Assembly: GCF_019746015.1 (NCBI RefSeq)
Contig: NZ_JAIESM010000018.1
Span: 1-38,031 of the forward strand
Origin: Sphingomonas sp.
GTDB taxonomy: Bacteria; Pseudomonadota; Alphaproteobacteria; Sphingomonadales; Sphingomonadaceae
Length of the DNA stretch: 38,031 nt
Direction of reading: 5' to 3'
Part shown: piece after piece, positions 33,788-38,031 of the stretch
Layout of the letters: every line of letters starts with the position of its first letter
How positions within the stretch are numbered: position 1 is the stretch's first letter
Made by a program: the position numbers and the translations under genes
The notes under the pieces: generated by a model
Database searches by the model: none
Told to the model about the DNA's origin: nothing
Seen by the model: the letters and a program-made list of their open reading frames with translations, nothing else

Positions 33788-34444
33788 ATGTTCCCCGAGC
33801 CGCCACCACCATCAGACGTCGCCCGCGACTTGCTTGCGACCGCCGGTCGCCGGAAATTCGGCACCATTCTTGCCGATCCGCCATGGCAGTTCACCAACCG
33901 GACCGGAAAGGTTGCGCCCGAGCATAAGCGGCTCAATCGCTATGGCACGATGACGCTGGATGAGATTTGCGCGCTGCCGGTAGCGGATATCGCCGCTGAC
34001 CCGTCGCACCTTTACCTCTGGGTACCCAATGCGCTGCTGCCGGACGGTTTGCGGGTGATGGAGGCGTGGGGTTATCGCTACATTTCCAACATTGTGTGGC
34101 ACAAAGTGCGCAAGGATGGCGGCTCCGACGGACGCGGCGTCGGCTTCTATTTTAGGAACGTCACCGAGTTGTTGCTGTTCGGCGTTCGTGGAAAAAATGC
34201 CCGCACGCTGGCGCCCGGTCGTAGCCAGGTGAACCTGATCGCAACGCGCAAACGCGAACATAGCCGCAAGCCCGACGAGCAATACCAGATCATCGAGGAT
34301 TGCAGCTGGGGGCCGCGCCTGGAAATGTTCAGCCGTGGCGCGCGCAAAGGATGGACGGTGTGGGGCAATCAGGCCGATCCCGATTATCGCCCGACCTGGG
34401 AAACATATGCGTATAACAGCGCAGTGGCGGTTGCGGCGGAGTGA
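33788..34444 (+). CDS. MT-A70 family adenine-N6 DNA methyltransferase
   Basis: The 218-residue protein is an MT-A70-type amino-methyltransferase. Its catalytic motif is DPPW in FGTILADPPWQF (residues about 24-35), followed by YGTMTLDEICALPV, the LYLWVPNALLPDGLRVM helix and a VTELLLFGVRGK segment that belongs to the SAM site. Such enzymes make N6-methyladenine. It is followed after 3 bases by a BglII-family endonuclease, so it is the probable protecting partner. It is inserted between ruvA and ruvB and has lower GC than its neighbours. Recognition sequence is not known. Confidence 0.9.
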   Translation: MFPEPPPPSDVARDLLATAGRRKFGTILADPPWQFTNRTGKVAPEHKRLNRYGTMTLDEICALPVADIAADPSHLYLWVPNALLPDGLRVMEAWGYRYISNIVWHKVRKDGGSDGRGVGFYFRNVTELLLFGVRGKNARTLAPGRSQVNLIATRKREHSRKPDEQYQIIEDCSWGPRLEMFSRGARKGWTVWGNQADPDYRPTWETYAYNSAVAVAAE

Positions 34445-34447
34445 CGC

Positions 34448-35038
34448 TTGTCTACGCTTTATCTTGTTCCGCCGGACATTGCCGAGCTTTACGAAGTCCA
34501 TGAATGGCGCAATGCCGTCGGCGTTCTGTCAACCGCCTGCCCCGAGGAATGGGCAGATATTCAGGCAGCGCTGCGCGCGTTCCGGCTCCACCGCAGCGAA
34601 ATTCTGACGGCGGGCGGCAGTCGCTCGTCCATCGTTGAGCGTCTTGAGCGGCCTTTGAAAGAGACGGCATGGGTGGAAAAGCAGTTTGCAACGGCCATCG
34701 TTGTCGATGGCGAGAAGCGGGATTCGCCGACGCATAGCGTTGATTGTTTCAAGGGGCGTGTCGCTCTCGAGGTGGAGTGGAACAACAAGGATCCATTTTA
34801 CGATCGAGACCTGAACAATTTTCGCCTGCTGTTTGATCTTCAAGTCATCGACGTCGGCGTAATCATTACGCGCTGTTCGCATCTGCAAACGATCTTCGCC
34901 GCGCTAGGGCGAGGCACGAGCTTTGGCAATTCCACCACGCATATGGGCAAATTGCTGCCCCGCTTGAGAGGCGGGTCGGGCGGGGGTTGTCCGATTCTTG
35001 TCTTCGGCATCAGTGATCGCCTCTATGTAGAGGACTAG
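34448..35038 (+). CDS. BglII/BstYI-family restriction endonuclease
   Basis: The 196-residue protein matches the BglII family of type II enzymes. The core reads HSVDCFKGRVALEVEWNN, then KDPFYDRDLNNFRLLFD. Asp99, Glu108 and Glu110 fit a PD-(D/E)xK-like centre with ExE in place of ExK, comparable to ExQ in BglII. The family cuts sites with a GATC core. It starts at a TTG (34448) with GGAG six bases upstream, overlapping the end of the methyltransferase gene. Its stop abuts the ruvB ATG, and its last codons supply the ruvB ribosome-binding site. Hand count of 34681-34860 gives 95 G+C of 180, well below the flanks. Confidence 0.88.
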   Translation: MSTLYLVPPDIAELYEVHEWRNAVGVLSTACPEEWADIQAALRAFRLHRSEILTAGGSRSSIVERLERPLKETAWVEKQFATAIVVDGEKRDSPTHSVDCFKGRVALEVEWNNKDPFYDRDLNNFRLLFDLQVIDVGVIITRCSHLQTIFAALGRGTSFGNSTTHMGKLLPRLRGGSGGGCPILVFGISDRLYVED

Positions 35039-36055
35039 ATGACATCCTCCCCCCTCTCCCCCGCCCGGCAGCCGGACGATCCGGATGCGGCGCTGCGCCC
35101 CAAGACGCTCGCTGAATTTGTCGGCCAGCACGCCGCGCGCGAGAATTTGCGTGTGTTCATCGGCGCGGCGCGCCAGCGGGGGGAGGCGCTGGACCATGTG
35201 CTGTTCTTCGGGCCGCCGGGGCTGGGCAAGACGACGCTCGCGCAGATCATCGCGCGCGAAATGGGGGTGGGGTTTCGTGCCACTTCCGGCCCGGTGATTG
35301 CCAAGGCGGGCGATCTGGCCGCGCTCCTCACCAATCTGGAAGATGGCGACGTGCTGTTCATCGACGAGATTCACCGGCTCGCGCCGGCGGTGGAGGAAAT
35401 CCTCTATCCCGCGATGGAGGATCGCGCGCTCGACATCATGATCGGTGAGGGGCCGTCGGCGCGCAGCGTGCGGATCGACCTGCCGCGCTTCACTTTGGTC
35501 GGCGCAACCACGCGGCAGGGGCTGCTCACCACGCCCTTGCGCGACCGGTTCGGTATTCCCGTGCGGCTGAATTTCTATACGGTTGACGAGCTGGAGCGCG
35601 TGGTGGCGCGCGCGGCCGGGCTGCTGGGGCTGGCGATCACGCCCGATGGCGCGCGCGAAGTGGCGGCGCGCGCGCGCGGCACCCCGCGCATTGCCGGGCG
35701 GCTGCTGCGGCGGGTGCGCGACTTTGCCGATGTGGCGGGCACCGCTGCGGTGGATGCCGCCGTTGCCGACAGCGCGCTCAACCGGCTGGAGGTGGACCGG
35801 CTGGGGTTGGACGCGATGGACCGGCGCTATCTGACCATGATTGCAGATATCTATCGCGGCGGGCCGGTGGGGGTGGAAACGCTGGCGGCGGGCCTGAGCG
35901 AGCCGCGCGACACGATCGAGGAAGTGATCGAGCCCTATCTCATTCAGCTCGGCCTTGTCGCCCGCACCGCGCGCGGGCGCTGCCTGAACGCGCCCGGCTG
36001 GAAGCATCTGGGCCTTGCCCCGCCCGAGGGCAGCCAGGACGGGCTGTTCGATTGA
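35039..36055 (+). CDS. ruvB: Holliday junction DNA helicase RuvB
   Basis: RuvB is the AAA+ motor of branch migration. The 338-residue protein has the Walker [16 protein letters not shown], Walker [13 protein letters not shown], the sensor region [20 protein letters not shown] with the arginine finger, and the C-terminal winged helix ([22 protein letters not shown]). The ATG directly follows the endonuclease TAG, and GAGGA in the endonuclease's last codons acts as ribosome-binding site. ruvB expression is therefore likely tied to translation of the restriction gene. Confidence 0.97.
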   Translation: MTSSPLSPARQPDDPDAALRPKTLAEFVGQHAARENLRVFIGAARQRGEALDHVLFFGPPGLGKTTLAQIIAREMGVGFRATSGPVIAKAGDLAALLTNLEDGDVLFIDEIHRLAPAVEEILYPAMEDRALDIMIGEGPSARSVRIDLPRFTLVGATTRQGLLTTPLRDRFGIPVRLNFYTVDELERVVARAAGLLGLAITPDGAREVAARARGTPRIAGRLLRRVRDFADVAGTAAVDAAVADSALNRLEVDRLGLDAMDRRYLTMIADIYRGGPVGVETLAAGLSEPRDTIEEVIEPYLIQLGLVARTARGRCLNAPGWKHLGLAPPEGSQDGLFD

Positions 36056-36061
36056 GGGGGC

Positions 36062-36166
36062 AGCCCCTCCCCCTTCAGGGGAGGGGTTTGGGGTGGGGCC
36101 TCCATTCAAGCCGCGTGGCAAGCTGCACTGCCCCACCCCCGTCCCCTCCCCTGAAGGGGAGGGGCT
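36062..36166. repeat. Large inverted repeat downstream of ruvB
   Basis: Arms at 36062-36099 and 36130-36166 are near-perfect inverted copies. Each arm itself contains a small hairpin of the CCCCTCCCC...GGGGAGGGG type. Such elements are frequent between genes in alphaproteobacteria. It occupies most of the 179-base gap between ruvB and ybgC and could attenuate transcription into the tol genes. Confidence 0.65.
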
Positions 36167-36234
36167 CAAGCCGTCAAAAAAGAAGCGCGGCGCCGGGTTC
36201 CGCTGCGGCGCGGCGTCGGCTAGACACCCGCTCC

Positions 36235-36702
36235 ATGACCGCCGCGCCCGACGACCAGCCCCAGACCGGCCGCTTCGTGGGCGCCGAACACCGGTTCGCG
36301 GTGCGCGTCTATTTCGAGGATACCGATCTGTCGGGCGTGGTCTATCACGCCAATTATCTGCGCTGGATGGAACGCGCGCGCAGCGACATGCTGCGGCTGG
36401 CCGGCATCGACCAGCGCGCCGCGCACGAGACGGGCGAGGGCGCCTATGCGGTTGCGGACCTGCGCATCCGCTACCGGGCGCCGGCGCGGCTGGACGATGC
36501 GCTGGTGGTGGCGAGCCGGCTGATCACGCTGCGGCCCGCATCCTGCCTTATTCATCAGCGAGTCATGCGCGGCGACGAGATACTGACCGATGCCGAGGTG
36601 ACGGCCGCCTTTGTTGCCCCCAGCGGGCGGCCCCGGCGGCAACCGGCGGCGTGGATGGCGGCGTTCGCGCCGCTGCGCTGGGTGGACGAGGGACGGGATT
36701 AA
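36235..36702 (+). CDS. ybgC: Tol-Pal-associated acyl-CoA thioesterase YbgC
   Basis: The 155-residue hotdog enzyme has the canonical active-site segment VYFEDTDLSGVVYHANYL (Asp31, His38) and FAPLRWV-type C-terminus. YbgC hydrolyses short acyl-CoAs and is nearly always encoded next to tolQ, though its link to the Tol-Pal envelope complex is unclear. The ATG at 36235 is 8 bases after a possible -10 (TAGACA, with TTCCGC 17 bases upstream); no strong ribosome-binding site is visible. A longer frame from 36052 runs through the inverted repeat and is unlikely. Confidence 0.94.
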   Translation: MTAAPDDQPQTGRFVGAEHRFAVRVYFEDTDLSGVVYHANYLRWMERARSDMLRLAGIDQRAAHETGEGAYAVADLRIRYRAPARLDDALVVASRLITLRPASCLIHQRVMRGDEILTDAEVTAAFVAPSGRPRRQPAAWMAAFAPLRWVDEGRD

Positions 36703-36711
36703 GGGAGAAGC

Positions 36712-37410
36712 ATGACCATCGCGCTCAATACCGGCACGGCGACATTGTCACCGATCACGCTGTTCCTTCAGGCCGATATCGTGGTGCAGGGCGTGATCAT
36801 CGGCCTGTTGCTGGCCAGCATTGCCAGTTGGGCGATCATCGTATCCGCCAGCCTGTCGCTGGGCCGCGCCAGCCGGCGGGGCGCCGCGTTCGAGCGCGAT
36901 TTCAAGAAAGCCGATGACATCGACGCTTTCTACAAGCGCGAAAGCGACAGCGACGTGCCGGTGGCGCGGGTGTTTGCAGCCGGCGTTGCCGAATGGCGCC
37001 GCTCGACCGCCAGCGGCGCGATCGACCGCGAGGGCACGCGTGAGCGGCTGGCGACGACGATGGGCGCAGCGGTCGCGGCCGAGGTGGACCGGCTGGCCGA
37101 CCGGCTGAACATTCTGGCGACGATCGGGTCGGTCGCGCCGTTTGTGGGGCTGTTCGGCACCGTCTGGGGCATCATGCGCAGCTTCAGCGGCATCGCCCAG
37201 GCGCAGAGCACTTCGCTCGCGGTGGTAGCGCCGGGGATTGCCGAGGCGCTGTTCGCCACCGCGATCGGCCTGTTCGCGGCGATCCCGGCGGTGATTGCCT
37301 ATAACCGCTTCAGCCACCGCATCAACCGGATCGAGGCGCGGCTGAACCGCTTCGCCGATGCGTTCCATGCGACCCTGAGCCGGCAGCTCGAAACGACGGG
37401 GCGGCGCTGA
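36712..37410 (+). CDS. tolQ: Tol-Pal system proton channel subunit TolQ
   Basis: TolQ and TolR form the inner-membrane proton channel that energises the Tol-Pal system for outer-membrane constriction at division. The 232-residue protein has three transmembrane helices (about 20-45, 140-160, 175-195) with the conserved APFVGLFGTVWGIMRSF and PGIAEALFATAIGLFAAIPAV. GGGAGAAG lies before the ATG. Its TGA overlaps the tolR ATG (TGATG). Confidence 0.96.
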   Translation: MTIALNTGTATLSPITLFLQADIVVQGVIIGLLLASIASWAIIVSASLSLGRASRRGAAFERDFKKADDIDAFYKRESDSDVPVARVFAAGVAEWRRSTASGAIDREGTRERLATTMGAAVAAEVDRLADRLNILATIGSVAPFVGLFGTVWGIMRSFSGIAQAQSTSLAVVAPGIAEALFATAIGLFAAIPAVIAYNRFSHRINRIEARLNRFADAFHATLSRQLETTGRR

Positions 37411-37838
37411 TGGCGGTGCCGCTCCCCTCGCGGCGCGGGCGCGGGCGGCGCGCGCCGATGGCCGACATCAACGTGACGCCGCTGGTCGATGTGATGCTGG
37501 TGCTGCTGATCATCTTCATGGTGACGGCGCCACTGATGACGGCTGGCGTGCCGGTGAACCTGCCCGACAGCCGCGCCAAGCCGCTCGACCAGGAGCAGAA
37601 ACCCGTGGTGGTCGCGCTCGATGCGGCCGGCAAGCTGTTCATCGATGACGCGGCGGTCGCGCCCGATGTGCTGCCCGACCGGCTGCGCCAGATCGCCGCG
37701 CGGGGCAGCAAGCCGCCGGCGATCATGCTGCGCGCCGACCGGGGGCTGCGCTATGCCGAGGTGGTGCGCGTGCTGGGCGAACTCAACCGCGCCGGGCTGA
37801 ACCGGGTGTCGCTCGTCACCAACGCCAAGGAGCGCTGA
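37410..37838 (+). CDS. tolR: Tol-Pal system protein TolR
   Basis: TolR is the second channel subunit. The 142-residue protein has one transmembrane helix with the proton-carrying Asp27 in INVTPLVDVMLVLLIIFMV, followed by a periplasmic domain ending in GLNRVSLVTNAK. The short basic N-terminus (PSRRGRGRRAP) is cytoplasmic. It overlaps tolQ and tolA by one base each, so the set is translationally coupled. Confidence 0.96.
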   Translation: MAVPLPSRRGRGRRAPMADINVTPLVDVMLVLLIIFMVTAPLMTAGVPVNLPDSRAKPLDQEQKPVVVALDAAGKLFIDDAAVAPDVLPDRLRQIAARGSKPPAIMLRADRGLRYAEVVRVLGELNRAGLNRVSLVTNAKER

Positions 37839-38031
37839 TGGCAGCGCTCCTCCAGCGGGGCGAAGGGGCCGGGGTGGCGGTGGCGCTGCTCGGCCACGGC
37901 GTCGTGCTGGCGCTGTTGTCGCTGACGCTGGTCGCCAAGGTGCCGCCGCCGCTGCCGGTCACGCCGGTTGATGTGTCGCTGGTCGATGAGGTCGGGCTGC
38001 GCGCGACGGCACCGGCGACGGTGGAGGAGCC
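37838..38031 (+). CDS. tolA: TolA N-terminal part, runs off the window
   Basis: The ATG overlaps the tolR stop (TGATG). The 64 visible residues contain a single transmembrane helix (VAVALLGHGVVLALLSLTLV), whose His fits the helix face by which TolA contacts TolQR, then a Pro-rich start of the periplasmic arm (VPPPLPVTPVDVSLVDE). The long Ala-rich helical region and C-terminal domain would lie beyond the end. The tolA call relies on position and this helix. Confidence 0.88.
   Translation, partial: MAALLQRGEGAGVAVALLGHGVVLALLSLTLVAKVPPPLPVTPVDVSLVDEVGLRATAPATVEE

Noticed and set aside
1..38031. tRNA, rRNA, CRISPR, IS or prophage content
   Set aside because: No cloverleaf sequence, regularly spaced direct repeats, transposase, integrase or phage structural gene was recognised in either strand.

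Overview
This window is a high-GC chromosomal segment from an alphaproteobacterium, most likely a member of the Sphingomonadales. The assignment rests on gene content and order (pyk next to DUF1244 and the DUF2312/GapR gene; yebC-ruvC; ruvA/ruvB-ybgC-tolQRA; a zinc-finger-less L36; a CC_3452-like secreted protein; class I PHA synthase with a phasin) and on the intergenic repeats. No rRNA, tRNA, CRISPR array, IS element or prophage was recognised. Most of the window is vertically inherited core genome.

Layout. 1-1605: 3' part of a DUF885 peptidase-like gene. 1669-5674 (minus): DUF4136 lipoprotein, M14 carboxypeptidase, gpmA, purE, purK, tightly packed. 5824-6589 (plus): rpmJ and a HAD hydrolase. 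6577-10190: pyk (minus), then DUF1244, a secreted amidohydrolase and gapR (plus). 10262-14800 (plus): yebC, an NTF2-like gene, ruvC, argB, yggT, folD, marC, with several stop/start overlaps. 14929-18954: an envelope-glycosylation group consisting of a GT-C-like polytopic protein, a GtrA-type flippase, a SAM methyltransferase interrupted by an in-frame TGA, and a GtrB/DPM-type glycosyltransferase. 18994-23321 (minus): a second DUF885 protein (Tat exported), the ppGpp synthetase/hydrolase and a small secreted protein. 23490-26442: HxlR regulator (plus), then thioesterase, TSUP permease and AlaC-like aminotransferase (minus). 26573-29797 (plus): phaC, phasin, clpS. 29847-32814 (minus): fhs, murA. 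33129-38031 (plus): ruvA, a two-gene restriction-modification module, ruvB, ybgC, tolQ, tolR and the start of tolA.

The most notable accessory content is the restriction-modification module (MT-A70 adenine methyltransferase plus BglII-family endonuclease). It sits between ruvA and ruvB, has lower GC than its surroundings, and abuts ruvB with no gap. A putative promoter for the methyltransferase carries GATC-core sites in its -10 and spacer. Other points of interest are a perfect 13-bp inverted repeat enclosing the likely spoT start codon, a phasin with a long Ala/Pro/Lys-rich N-terminal extension and a possible internal start, a promoter/operator arrangement upstream of that phasin, several genes whose predicted -10 box lies about 7 bp before the start codon with little or no Shine-Dalgarno (candidate leaderless mRNAs), and a family of sphingomonad-type inverted repeats between genes.

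All functional calls come from reading the translated sequence and from knowledge of the families; no database search was run. Promoters and operators are pattern-based predictions.
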